Assembly (NCBI GenBank): GCA_016721505.1
Contig: JADKHX010000006.1
Span: 1-64,000 of the forward strand
Reading direction: 5' to 3'
Length of the DNA: 64,000 nt
From: Rhodocyclaceae bacterium
Lineage (GTDB): Bacteria > Pseudomonadota > Gammaproteobacteria > Burkholderiales > Rhodocyclaceae
Shown piece after piece: positions 27,324-35,955 of the stretch. A model generated the notes under the pieces. It was not told where the DNA came from and did not search any database. It saw nothing but the letters and a program-made list of their open reading frames with translations. Position numbers and translations under genes: made by a program. Positions within the stretch are counted from its first letter, which is position 1. Each line of letters begins with the position of its first letter.

Positions 27324-29591
27324 TTATTTTTTATGCGTCGCCAAGCGCAACCAAGTATCAATCACAGTATCAGGATTCAGTGAAATAGTTTGTATCCCTT
27401 CGTCCATCAACCATTCGGCAAAATCGGCATGATCGGATGGGCCTTGGCCGCAGATACCCACGTATTTACCCAAACGATTGGCGGTGGAAATCGCCATTGA
27501 AAGCAACTTCTTGACCGCCGGATCGCGCTCATCAAACGCATGGGCAACCAAGCCGGAATCTCTATCCAAACCGAGGGTGAGTTGCGTCAAATCGTTCGAG
27601 CCTATCGAAAAACCGTCGAAGTGTTCGAGGAAAGCTTCGGCCAACAGAGCGTTTGACGGAATCTCGCACATCATGATCAATTTGAGTTCGTTTTCGCCAC
27701 GCTTGAGGCCATGCGCCGCCAGCAGCTCGACCACGCCGCGCGCTTCTTCGACAGTACGCACGAATGGCACCATGATCTGCACATTGGTCAAGCCCATATC
27801 GTTGCGCACTCGCTTCATGGCGCGACATTCCAGTTCGAAACAATCGCGAAAGGACTGTGCCACATAGCGCGACGCACCTCGGAATCCGAGCATCGGGTTT
27901 TCTTCTTCCGGCTCATAAATCTCGCCACCAATCAACTTGCGATATTCGTTGGATTTGAAATCCGAAAGTCGCACGATTACCGGCTCGGGATAAAACGCTG
28001 CTGCAATCGTCGCCACGCCTTCAGTCAGTTTCTCAACGAAAAAATCGACAGGGGATGCATAGCCGCGCGAACGACGTTTGATTTCGGCGCGCATGGACGC
28101 GGGCAATTGATCCATCTCCAAAATCGCTTTTGGATGTATGCCGATCATGTTGTTAATCACAAACTCAAGACGCGCCAAACCCACACCACCATTGGGAATT
28201 TGCGCGAACTCAAACGCCAACTCGGGATTGCCGACGTTCATCATGATCTTCACCGGCAAGGGCGGCAAATTGCCCATTTCTTGCCGCGTTACTTCAAATT
28301 CCAGCGCATCGCGATAGACATAGCCGGTATCACCTTCGGCGCATGAAATCGTGACACTTTCACCTTCAACCAGTGATGAAGTCGCGTTGCCGCAACCAAC
28401 TATCGCCGGTATTCCAAGCTCGCGCGCAATGATCGCAGCGTGGCAGGTTCGACCACCGCGATTGGTCACGATCGCGGAAGCGCGCTTCATCACCGGCTCC
28501 CAATTCGGGTCGGTCATATCGGCTACCAACACATCACCAGGTTGGACTTTGTTCATCTCCGACGGGTCTTTAACAATGCGAACGGGGCCAGCACCAATCT
28601 TTTGCCCAATCGCCCGACCACTGGTCAGCACCTTGCCATGCTGTTTGAGTTTGTACTTTTCCAGCACATTGCCGCCGCCGGATTTGGCGTGTTCGGCCTG
28701 TTGCGACTTCACCGTCTCCGGGCGCGCTTGCAGGATGTACAGTTTGCCATCCACACCGTCTTTGCCCCACTCGATATCCATCGGACGCTGATAGTGGTTC
28801 TCGATAATCACCGCATAGCGCGCCAGTTCCAACACATCGGCATCGGTCAATGAAAATTTATGCCGTTCCAATTCAGGCACATCGACGGTCTCGGTGCTTT
28901 TCCCCGCCACGCGCGATTCGGTAAAAATCATTTTGATGAGTTTAGAGCCAAGATTGCGCCGGATGACGGACGGTTTGCCCAGCGCCAATACGCCTGACGC
29001 ACCGGAATCCGAGCGCACCATGCGCTGAACGCCTGCTGAGAGCGCGACATCGGCATGGGCAAAGCCTTTGTGCACACGGTAGGCAATTGCGCGGTCGTTG
29101 TAGAGCGAGGCGAACACTTCCTTTACCGCATGCAAGATGTTGTCGTAGCCGTGAATGTTCAAAAAACTTTCTTGCTGGCCGGCGAATGAAGCATCGGGCA
29201 AGTCTTCTGCGGTTGCGCTTGAACGCACCGCAAACGATGCCCTCTCGCCACTTACTGCAATCAAGGCATCGTATTCGCGCTTGATTTCGGCTTCCAACGC
29301 CGCTGGAAACGGCGTTGCCACCACCCATTGCCGTATCTGCGCACCGACTTTCAGCAAGCTGTCGACATCATCCACATCCAGCGCATCGAGCGCCGCATTG
29401 ATTCGATCGTTCAAGCCTTGATGTGCGAGGAATTCGCGGAAGGCATCGGCGGTCGTTGCAAAGCCGCCGGGCACACGCACGTCGGTCTGAGATAGTTGCG
29501 AAATCATTTCTCCCAGCGACGCATTTTTCCCGCCCACGTCGCCGACATCAGTCATACGCAAATGATCAAAAGCTACTGCATAGCGCGTCAT
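27324..29591 (-). CDS. ppsA: Phosphoenolpyruvate synthase with an internal deletion in the ATP-binding domain
   Basis: Converts pyruvate plus ATP to PEP, AMP and phosphate in gluconeogenesis. 755 residues against about 790 for the family. The phosphohistidine site GGRTCHAAI, the PEP-binding C-terminal barrel (SIGSNDLTQL, CGQGPSDHADFA) and most of the N-terminal ATP-grasp domain are normal. However, MVRSDSGASGV is followed directly by LALGKPSVIRRNLGSK. Other PpsA proteins have about 42 residues between these, including the FTIDTESGF-like strand and the GLGExVVQG nucleotide-binding loop. The frame is kept. As written the enzyme should be inactive or badly impaired. Divergent from its regulator ppsR; start chosen at ATG 29591 behind AAAGG. 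Confidence 0.93.
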   Translation of the reverse strand: MTRYAVAFDHLRMTDVGDVGGKNASLGEMISQLSQTDVRVPGGFATTADAFREFLAHQGLNDRINAALDALDVDDVDSLLKVGAQIRQWVVATPFPAALEAEIKREYDALIAVSGERASFAVRSSATAEDLPDASFAGQQESFLNIHGYDNILHAVKEVFASLYNDRAIAYRVHKGFAHADVALSAGVQRMVRSDSGASGVLALGKPSVIRRNLGSKLIKMIFTESRVAGKSTETVDVPELERHKFSLTDADVLELARYAVIIENHYQRPMDIEWGKDGVDGKLYILQARPETVKSQQAEHAKSGGGNVLEKYKLKQHGKVLTSGRAIGQKIGAGPVRIVKDPSEMNKVQPGDVLVADMTDPNWEPVMKRASAIVTNRGGRTCHAAIIARELGIPAIVGCGNATSSLVEGESVTISCAEGDTGYVYRDALEFEVTRQEMGNLPPLPVKIMMNVGNPELAFEFAQIPNGGVGLARLEFVINNMIGIHPKAILEMDQLPASMRAEIKRRSRGYASPVDFFVEKLTEGVATIAAAFYPEPVIVRLSDFKSNEYRKLIGGEIYEPEEENPMLGFRGASRYVAQSFRDCFELECRAMKRVRNDMGLTNVQIMVPFVRTVEEARGVVELLAAHGLKRGENELKLIMMCEIPSNALLAEAFLEHFDGFSIGSNDLTQLTLGLDRDSGLVAHAFDERDPAVKKLLSMAISTANRLGKYVGICGQGPSDHADFAEWLMDEGIQTISLNPDTVIDTWLRLATHKK

Positions 29592-29704
29592 CACAAAGCC
29601 TTTCCGGTAGGATGCATTTCAGTTTGAAGTAATACGATGATTTTATCGTCATTGCGCCCAGCCAACTCCATCACGTACTTCATTTCCGGCATTTACAAAA
29701 ATCA

Positions 29705-30547
29705 ATGTCCACCGATCAAAGCACAGAAATCAAACGGACTGTTTTCATCATCTCAGATGGCACCGGGATAACTGCGGAGACGCTAGCACATAGCTTGCTG
29801 TCGCAATTTGAAGGCGTCGCCTATCGGCAGATACGGATTCCGTTTGTTGACTCAGTCGAGAAAGCGCAAGACTGCGTTGAACGCATAGGCGAAGCCGCCA
29901 CCAAGGACGGCATCGCGCCTATTGTGATGTCGACCTTGGTCAACGCCGAAATCGCCGCCCTGCTGCGCCAAACCAACGCCCTCGTGCTGGATTTCTTTGC
30001 CGCCTTCATCGCGCCGCTGGAAGCCGCGCTCGGCGTCAAATCCACCCACACCATAGGCCGCACACACAGCAGCGTAAATAGCTCGGCCTATACCGCTCGG
30101 ATTGATGCAATCAACTTCACCATGGCGCACGACGATGGAATTTCCAGCGCGGAACTCGACAAAGCTGATGTCATATTGGTTGGCGTATCGCGCAGCGGAA
30201 AGACGCCGACTAGCCTGTATCTTGCTTTGCAATTTGGCCTGCGCGCCGCCAACTACCCGCTCATCCCCGAAGATTTCGAACGCGGCAAATTGCCCGACGA
30301 TTTGCGCAAACATCATCACAAACTTTTCGGTCTCACCATCTCCGCCGAACGCCTAAGCTCCATCCGCCAGGAACGCCGTCCCGACAGCCACTATGCGTCC
30401 GTCGATAACTGCCGCTGGGAAATCGACCAAGCCCAGAAAATGATGCGCCGCGAAGGTGTACGCTGGCTGGATTCCACCACCAAATCCATAGAAGAAATCG
30501 CCGCAACCTTGATGCAGACGGTAATGATAGATCGGCGGGCTTATTGA
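29705..30547 (+). CDS. ppsR: PEP synthase regulatory protein (bifunctional kinase/pyrophosphorylase)
   Basis: Inactivates PEP synthase by ADP-dependent phosphorylation of a threonine near the catalytic His and reactivates it by phosphate-dependent dephosphorylation. 280 residues (DUF299 family). N-terminal FIISDGTGITAETLAHSLL and the P-loop GVSRSGKTPTSLYLA (about 159-173) are diagnostic. Divergent from ppsA across a 113-base gap, the arrangement usual in betaproteobacteria. Its retention beside a ppsA with a deleted ATP site is one reason to check that deletion. Confidence 0.95.
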   Translation: MSTDQSTEIKRTVFIISDGTGITAETLAHSLLSQFEGVAYRQIRIPFVDSVEKAQDCVERIGEAATKDGIAPIVMSTLVNAEIAALLRQTNALVLDFFAAFIAPLEAALGVKSTHTIGRTHSSVNSSAYTARIDAINFTMAHDDGISSAELDKADVILVGVSRSGKTPTSLYLALQFGLRAANYPLIPEDFERGKLPDDLRKHHHKLFGLTISAERLSSIRQERRPDSHYASVDNCRWEIDQAQKMMRREGVRWLDSTTKSIEEIAATLMQTVMIDRRAY

Positions 30548-30560
30548 TTCTGGTTTGCTG

Positions 30561-31154
30561 TTACTGCGAACTAGAGACCTTATAAGCAAGGAATTCCAAC
30601 CCGGACAATGACAAGGGCAAGGCTTGTGTGGCGAAGGCGGGGTCGTTGATGACCGCCTCGCGCACCAGTTCAGTAATAAGCACTTCGCCTGGCCGTGCGA
30701 CATCTTCGCCCAGCTTGTACGCCAAGTTCACCGCATCGCCAAAACAATCGACGTGATCGAGCACCAGTATTTCGCCGTAATCAATTCCGATGCCAAATCC
30801 AAGCGCCTGAATACTATCCACGGACGGATTAATTGACGCTTGGATCATCGCCATGGCCGCCATGATTGCCTGTTTCGGGTCATCAAAGATGGCCAACAGA
30901 TTGTCCGCTTCATACTTAACCAATTCACCATGGTGCGATGTCACTATCGGTAAGGTCAGCTTTTGCATCTGCCGAATCAGGCACAAATACGGCAGGATGC
31001 CATCGCGGCGCACGCTCAAGGAAAAGCCACTCATGTCCAAGGCAAGAACAGCCTTGCGGCATACAAAAGTTTCATGGATCACTTGCTCAATTGCCGGTCT
31101 GCGCTCAGGCGCGGCGGACATGAGCGCGTCCATTAATGCGGAGAAAGTACTCAT
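30561..31154 (-). CDS. Adenylate/guanylate cyclase catalytic domain protein (class III-like)
   Basis: 197 residues, essentially a lone class III cyclase domain. The metal-binding Asp residues are present (D40 in LALDMSGF; D84 in KYEADNLLA), as is the transition-state Asn (N143 in GDAVNLAYKL), but the transition-state Arg expected four residues later is Lys147. It may be a weak cyclase or a degenerate nucleotide sensor. No membrane or receiver domain is fused. The ATG at 31154 has AAGGAAC close upstream; a longer frame to 31196 lacks a ribosome site. Convergent with ppsR, 13 bases apart. Confidence 0.75.
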   Translation of the reverse strand: MSTFSALMDALMSAAPERRPAIEQVIHETFVCRKAVLALDMSGFSLSVRRDGILPYLCLIRQMQKLTLPIVTSHHGELVKYEADNLLAIFDDPKQAIMAAMAMIQASINPSVDSIQALGFGIGIDYGEILVLDHVDCFGDAVNLAYKLGEDVARPGEVLITELVREAVINDPAFATQALPLSLSGLEFLAYKVSSSQ

Positions 31155-31432
31155 ATGGTTCCTTGATATGGGCAATGCACCCTTCAGAGTCGGCAAGTGA
31201 GATTGCCATTAACGCCAAGGCATCGTATCACCCGGACAATTTGTTTTGCTACCATTGGCGAACAATGTACGCCTCGCGCCAGTCGATTGCCGTCGCATTT
31301 AACGCTTGTGTATCGAAAACGCGCACTAGGGGTGAGTAAGCGAGCTCGTTCGCTTAGATCAGTTCGATGTGGCAACACGTTGCGAAACATTCGTCAGCTA
31401 TTATTAACGTTTCACTTCAAATGGAGACAATC

Positions 31433-32092
31433 ATGTCACTACGCATAAACGATATTGCACCGAACTTCACTGCGCAAACCACGCAAGGCCAGATCGACTT
31501 TCATCAGTGGATAGGTGACAGCTGGGCGATTTTGTTTTCGCACCCCAAAGATTTCACGCCAGTTTGCACGACCGAGCTTGGCTACATGGCGAAGATTGAG
31601 CCTGAATTTACCAAACGTAATTGCAAATTGATTGGTCTGTCGATTGACCCGGTGGATCGTCATAGTGCATGGGCTAAAGACATCGAGGAAACGCAAGGCT
31701 ATGCGGTTAAGTATCCGATGATCGGTGACCCGGATTTGGCCGTCGCCAAGCTCTATAACATGTTGCCAGCCGACGAAGCAGGTGGCGCGGACGGTCGAAC
31801 TGCGGCTGCAAATGCCACCGTGCGTTCAGTTTTCATCGTTGGACCAGACAAAAAAATCAAACTGATGCTGACTTACCCAATGACCACCGGACGCAATTTT
31901 GATGAAGTTTTGCGTGTGCTGGACTCGATGCAGCTCACCGCCAAACACAAGGTTGCGACGCCGGTGAATTGGAAGCATGGCGATGATGTGATTATCGCTG
32001 GCTCGGTGTCAGATGACGATGCTAAGACCTTGTTTCCAAATGGCTGGAAAACAGTGAAGCCTTATTTGCGGGTGGTGAAGCAGCCCGGTTAA
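31433..32092 (+). CDS. Peroxiredoxin, 1-Cys (Prx6) type
   Basis: Reduces hydrogen peroxide and organic peroxides. 219 residues. The peroxidatic Cys45 is in FTPVCTTELG; the sequence lacks the resolving Cys of AhpC, and the long C-terminal extension (KVATPVNWKHGDDVIIAGSVSDD) is typical of the Prx6 subfamily. The ATG at 31433 has GGAGAC upstream. Convergent with trmH, with a long repeat element between the two 3' ends. Confidence 0.93.
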   Translation: MSLRINDIAPNFTAQTTQGQIDFHQWIGDSWAILFSHPKDFTPVCTTELGYMAKIEPEFTKRNCKLIGLSIDPVDRHSAWAKDIEETQGYAVKYPMIGDPDLAVAKLYNMLPADEAGGADGRTAAANATVRSVFIVGPDKKIKLMLTYPMTTGRNFDEVLRVLDSMQLTAKHKVATPVNWKHGDDVIIAGSVSDDDAKTLFPNGWKTVKPYLRVVKQPG

Positions 32093-32098
32093 TTCGTC

Positions 32099-32191
32099 TT
32101 TGGTGCTGGCGTGGAGTGTCGGCTGTGTACAGACTACCCGCTACGCAGGCGAGAATCAGTGCTTCTCGAAACCCCCGCTACGCCGCCGTTG
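32099..32191 (+). repeat. Long dispersed element (about 93 bp) overlapping the 3' end of trmH
   Basis: Starts TTGGTGCTGG and ends CGCTACGCCGCCGTTG, sharing both ends with the copies at 47341 and 60721. Contains the stem CGAGAA / TTCTCG around TCAGTGC, whose bases differ from those of the other two copies on both arms so that pairing is kept. It supplies the last 11 codons and the stop of trmH (read from the other strand: QRRRSGGFEKH) and lies between convergent genes. Confidence 0.85.
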
Positions 32192-32971
32192 CCGCACCGC
32201 TTCAAACAGGCAAATCGCCGCTGCCGCGCCTACGTTGAGCGATTCTGTGGTGACATCAAGCGGAATGGTGGCGCGATGAGTCGCCAAAGCAGCGAGTGTG
32301 GGCGAGAGTCCTGCGCCTTCGTTGCCGAATAGCCAGACGATAGGTTCGGTGAGATTGAGGTTATAAATGCTTTCAGCATCTTTGGCGACAGTCGCCACGG
32401 ATTTGGTACGCGCATTTTTCATCAATTCGGCGAGGTCGATTTGCTCGTGTATGGTCAAGCTGAAATGCGCACCCTGCCCTGCGCGCAGCACGCGTGGCGT
32501 CCATGCGCCTGCGCATCCGTTGCCCAGCACGACTGTGCAAACGCCCGCAGCAGCTGCAGTGCGCAAGATCGCGCCGACATTACCAGCATCTTGCACGGCA
32601 TCTAGTACTACGGCGCCTGTAGACAAATTGAGCACTGGTATGGCTGGGATTTCCACCACCGCAGAGATGCCGACGGAGGCAGAAAGCGCAAAAATTTCGC
32701 GATACAGCGTGTCGCGCAGCACTAAAGTATCTAGCGTGGGATTGTGCATTTGCAAGGCGACGACTTCGGGATGGTTTTGCGCGCCTTCGCTAATGACAAG
32801 TTGTTGAATCTGCGCGCCACGCGCGATTGCGTTGGCCACTAAATGTATGCCGTCGGCAATCGCACGGCCTTGCTTGCGCGGTTCGCGTGCGTCTTCGGCG
32901 AGCGCGCGCAGCGCTTTGAATTTGGTGTTGTCGCGCGAGGTGATCGCGGCGCTTGCAATTAGGGATTTCAT
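32156..32971 (-). CDS. TrmH/SpoU-family RNA 2'-O-methyltransferase
   Basis: SAM-dependent ribose methylase of rRNA or tRNA with the SPOUT trefoil-knot fold. 271 residues. N-terminal substrate-binding domain (RALAEDAREPRKQGRAIADGIH), then motif 1 LDAVQDAGNVGAILRTA, motif 2 WLFGNEGAGLS and motif 3 ESLNVGAAAAICLFEA. The final residues, after EAVR, are encoded by a long repeat element, so the native C-terminus has been replaced. Overlaps rnhB by four bases and is the last gene of the rpsB-to-trmH run. The exact target nucleotide cannot be told. Confidence 0.88.
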   Translation of the reverse strand: MKSLIASAAITSRDNTKFKALRALAEDAREPRKQGRAIADGIHLVANAIARGAQIQQLVISEGAQNHPEVVALQMHNPTLDTLVLRDTLYREIFALSASVGISAVVEIPAIPVLNLSTGAVVLDAVQDAGNVGAILRTAAAAGVCTVVLGNGCAGAWTPRVLRAGQGAHFSLTIHEQIDLAELMKNARTKSVATVAKDAESIYNLNLTEPIVWLFGNEGAGLSPTLAALATHRATIPLDVTTESLNVGAAAAICLFEAVRQRRRSGGFEKH

Positions 32972-33555
32972 GCGGTGGTTATGCCCCCACGTTCAAGCAA
33001 AGCGCGCACTGGCGCGAAACTTCTGCGATGAAATTCGGTCGGGCCATGGCGGTTGAGCGCAGCACGATGCTGCGGCGTATCGTAGCCTTTATGTTGATTC
33101 AAGGCGTATTGCGGAACTAACAAATGAATGCGGCACATCTCGGCATCACGGGCGGTTTTGGCCAGAATTGACGCGGCGGAAATTGCCGGCTCACTGGCAT
33201 CGCCACGCACAATGGCGCGTGCGGGAATGCTCAGTTTCGGGCAGCGATTACCGTCAATTAATGCTTCGCTCGCGGCTGGCGCAAGACCCGCAACGGCGCG
33301 CTGCATAGCCAGCATTGTGGCCTGCAAAATATTGATTTCGTCTATCTCTTCGACCGTCGCATAGGCAATGGCATAGGTCAGTGCTTTTTCGCGAATTTCC
33401 AACGCCAGCCGATCACGCATGCGCTCTGAAAGTTTTTTGGAATCATTCAGCCCGACGATGGGGCGCGCCGGATTGAGGATGACAGCCGCGGCGAAAACTG
33501 GCCCTGCCAAGGGGCCGCGACCGGCTTCGTCGACCCCACAGACGCGCAATAGCAT
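32968..33555 (-). CDS. rnhB: Ribonuclease HII
   Basis: Cleaves RNA in RNA-DNA hybrids and at single ribonucleotides in DNA. 195 residues. The N-terminal active-site motif GVDEAGRGPLAGPV carries Asp9 and Glu10; other catalytic Asp residues lie in LIDGNRCP and further on. Its start overlaps the lpxB stop codon by one base, and its end overlaps trmH by four bases: tight translational coupling. Confidence 0.95.
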   Translation of the reverse strand: MLLRVCGVDEAGRGPLAGPVFAAAVILNPARPIVGLNDSKKLSERMRDRLALEIREKALTYAIAYATVEEIDEINILQATMLAMQRAVAGLAPAASEALIDGNRCPKLSIPARAIVRGDASEPAISAASILAKTARDAEMCRIHLLVPQYALNQHKGYDTPQHRAALNRHGPTEFHRRSFAPVRALLERGGITTA

Positions 33556-34697
33556 CAGGCCGTACCAAGATAGGGCAGCACCACTTTCGCTGCCTGTTGG
33601 CCAGTGTCCTGGCGCAACTGAACATGGATATCGGCGAAGACCTTTTCGACTGCCCTGCGCACTGGCTTGTCGACCAAAATATTACCTAGCGCTTGCGCCA
33701 GATTTTCCGGTGTCGCATCGTCTTGAATAAATTCCGGCACGACAAAACGCCGCGCGAGAATATTTGGCAAACCTATCCATGGCAAATAACCCATGCCCAG
33801 CATGATGCGGTGTGTCCATGGCGACATCTTGTAGGCGATGACCATTGGCCTGCCGACTAGTGCGGTCTCCAACGTCGCTGTGCCACTGGCCACCAGCACC
33901 GCGTCGCTCGCCGCAATGGCTTCGGTTGCGTGGCCGAACATCAAAGTGAATGGCAAGTCGTCGGCCTTACATTGCCACAACGCGATTTCAAATTGCAGAC
34001 GTGTTTCGCGCGAAATTAACGGTACCAAAAACTGAATTTTGGGAAAGCGCAGCAGCAATAATTTTGCCGCTTCGATAAATGTCTCGGCCATGTATTGCAG
34101 CTCGGACTGCCGACTCCCAGGCAAGAGCGCGACAACTTGTTTGTCCGCCGCGATTTCCAGTGATTCACGTACTGCCGCTTGTTTGATCTCGGGTGCAATT
34201 ACGTCGGCCATCGGGTGACCAACAAACGTACATTTCACCGGCGTATTGGCATACAGCGCTGGCTCGAACGGAAACAATGCGAGCAAATGATCAACCGATT
34301 GCACTATTTTTTTCAAGCGATTTTTGCGCCATGCCCAAATCGACGGGCTAACAAAATGAATCACCGGAATGCCGGCACGTTTGAGCTTTTTTTCAAGCCA
34401 CAAATTGAAATCCGAGCCATCGACACCGATGAACGCAGCGGGCTTGTCGGCCAATACGCGTTTGAGCAATTGCCGCCGGATACCGCTAATTTCGCGGTAA
34501 TGGCGCAGCACTTCGGCATAGCCACGTACGGACAGTTTCTCAGCTGGCCATAGCGCGTTGAAACCTTCGCGCTCCATCTTGGGTCCACCTATGCCATAGA
34601 AGGAAATATCGCTACGCTGCGTTTTGAGCGCGGCGATCAAATGTGCCGCGAGTTGGTCGCTGGACGCTTCGCCAGCGACCATGGCAATACGAGTCAT
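33555..34697 (-). CDS. lpxB: Lipid-A-disaccharide synthase
   Basis: Joins UDP-2,3-diacylglucosamine and lipid X to form the tetra-acylated disaccharide of lipid A at the inner membrane. 380 residues. N-terminal MVAGEASSDQLAAHLIAALK and FYGIGGPKMEREGF, and central FVSPSIWAWRKNR and VALLPGSRQSEL are diagnostic of this glycosyltransferase (GT19). Its first base is shared with the last base of lpxA. Confidence 0.96.
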   Translation of the reverse strand: MTRIAMVAGEASSDQLAAHLIAALKTQRSDISFYGIGGPKMEREGFNALWPAEKLSVRGYAEVLRHYREISGIRRQLLKRVLADKPAAFIGVDGSDFNLWLEKKLKRAGIPVIHFVSPSIWAWRKNRLKKIVQSVDHLLALFPFEPALYANTPVKCTFVGHPMADVIAPEIKQAAVRESLEIAADKQVVALLPGSRQSELQYMAETFIEAAKLLLLRFPKIQFLVPLISRETRLQFEIALWQCKADDLPFTLMFGHATEAIAASDAVLVASGTATLETALVGRPMVIAYKMSPWTHRIMLGMGYLPWIGLPNILARRFVVPEFIQDDATPENLAQALGNILVDKPVRRAVEKVFADIHVQLRQDTGQQAAKVVLPYLGTA

Positions 34698-35470
34698 CAG
34701 CGAATTATCCCGCGTCCGCTGTGTTGCAAGAATTCCGACAGTGGCAACAATTCAGCACAAGTTTTGGCTTCTTCGGCAATCGCCGATTTGGCATCGTCGA
34801 GCAACAAGCCTTTGCGATACAGTGTTTTAAAAGCATGGCGTATGGCGGCAATTGCCTCGGCAGAAAAGCCACGTCGCTTGAGCCCTTCAGCATTGATGCC
34901 GCGCGGCTCAGCCGGATTGCCGAATGCCATAACGTAAGGCGGTAAATCCTGCGCCAACATGCTGCCAAAAGCGGTCATGCTATGTGCGCCGATATGCACA
35001 AACTGATGCACACCGGTAATCCCACCGAGAATCACCCAATCGCCGATGTGGACATGGCCAGCTAGCTGCGTGCTATTAGCCAAAATGATGTTGCTGCCGA
35101 GGACACAATCGTGGGCGATGTGCACATAGGCCATTACCCAATTGTCATTGCCGACTGTGGTCAAACTACGATCTTGCGTGGTGCCACGATTGATCGTGCA
35201 AGACTCACGAAAAGTATTGCGATCTCCAATTTCGAGCCGTGTTGCTTCGCCAGCATATTTCTTATCCTGTGGTGCTGCGCCGACTGAGCAGAATTGGAAA
35301 AAGCGATTGTCGGCACCTATACGGGTGTTGCCTTCGATTACCACGTGCGGCCCGACCCAAGTATTGGCACCGATCTCAACATGCTCGCCAACGATGCTGT
35401 ATGCGCCAATGGTCACGCCTTCGGCAATTCGGGCATTGGGATGCACGATGGCTGTTGCGTGTACGGTCAT
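34697..35470 (-). CDS. lpxA: UDP-N-acetylglucosamine acyltransferase
   Basis: First step of lipid A synthesis: transfers a hydroxyacyl chain from ACP to UDP-GlcNAc. 257 residues. Left-handed beta-helix hexapeptide repeats (IHPNARI onward), the catalytic-region HIAHDCVLG (His near residue 125) and the C-terminal helical domain LKRRGFSAEAIAAIRHAF. The ATG at 35470 overlaps the fabZ stop (ATGA), so fabZ-lpxA are coupled. The frame stays open to 35551 only because it runs across fabZ. Confidence 0.96.
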   Translation of the reverse strand: MTVHATAIVHPNARIAEGVTIGAYSIVGEHVEIGANTWVGPHVVIEGNTRIGADNRFFQFCSVGAAPQDKKYAGEATRLEIGDRNTFRESCTINRGTTQDRSLTTVGNDNWVMAYVHIAHDCVLGSNIILANSTQLAGHVHIGDWVILGGITGVHQFVHIGAHSMTAFGSMLAQDLPPYVMAFGNPAEPRGINAEGLKRRGFSAEAIAAIRHAFKTLYRKGLLLDDAKSAIAEEAKTCAELLPLSEFLQHSGRGIIR

Positions 35471-35955
35471 GGCACTGGACGTAGCGTACACATTAGCTCT
35501 GCCTCGGCGGCGATTTGACCGTCGACACTTGCCGTCGCGGCGAATTTCCATAGGCCGCGTTTGGTCGCGAGAATTTTTGCTTCAATCACCAATTGATCGC
35601 CCGGGCTAACCGGCCGCTTGAAGCGCGCGCCGTCAATGCCAACAAAGTAATACACGGATTTGGCTTTATCTTCCGGCGTGCCACCCAAAGTTTTGAACGA
35701 CAGCAAGGCTGCGGCTTGTGCCATTGCTTCGACAATCAACACGCCCGGCATGACCGGATGATGCGGATAGTGGCCGGGGAAAAATGGCTCGTTGATACTG
35801 ACGTTTTTGATCGCGGTGATACGTTCGCCAACGACTATTTCCCGCACGCGGTCAATCAGCAGCATCGGATAGCGATGCGGCAAATAATCCAGAATGCCGC
35901 GTATGTCCATCGCGCCGGTGTCAGATTTTCCCGTTGTAGTGTCAGCGTCGCTCAT
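35467..35955 (-). CDS. fabZ: 3-hydroxyacyl-[acyl-carrier-protein] dehydratase FabZ
   Basis: Dehydrates beta-hydroxyacyl-ACP in fatty-acid elongation; shares its substrate pool with LpxA and LpxD. 162 residues, hot-dog fold. Active-site His62 in FFPGHYPHHPVMPG and Glu76 in VEAMAQ. The first 15 residues (MSDADTTTGKSDTGA) are a non-conserved tail. Overlaps lpxD by four bases. Confidence 0.96.
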   Translation of the reverse strand: MSDADTTTGKSDTGAMDIRGILDYLPHRYPMLLIDRVREIVVGERITAIKNVSINEPFFPGHYPHHPVMPGVLIVEAMAQAAALLSFKTLGGTPEDKAKSVYYFVGIDGARFKRPVSPGDQLVIEAKILATKRGLWKFAATASVDGQIAAEAELMCTLRPVP

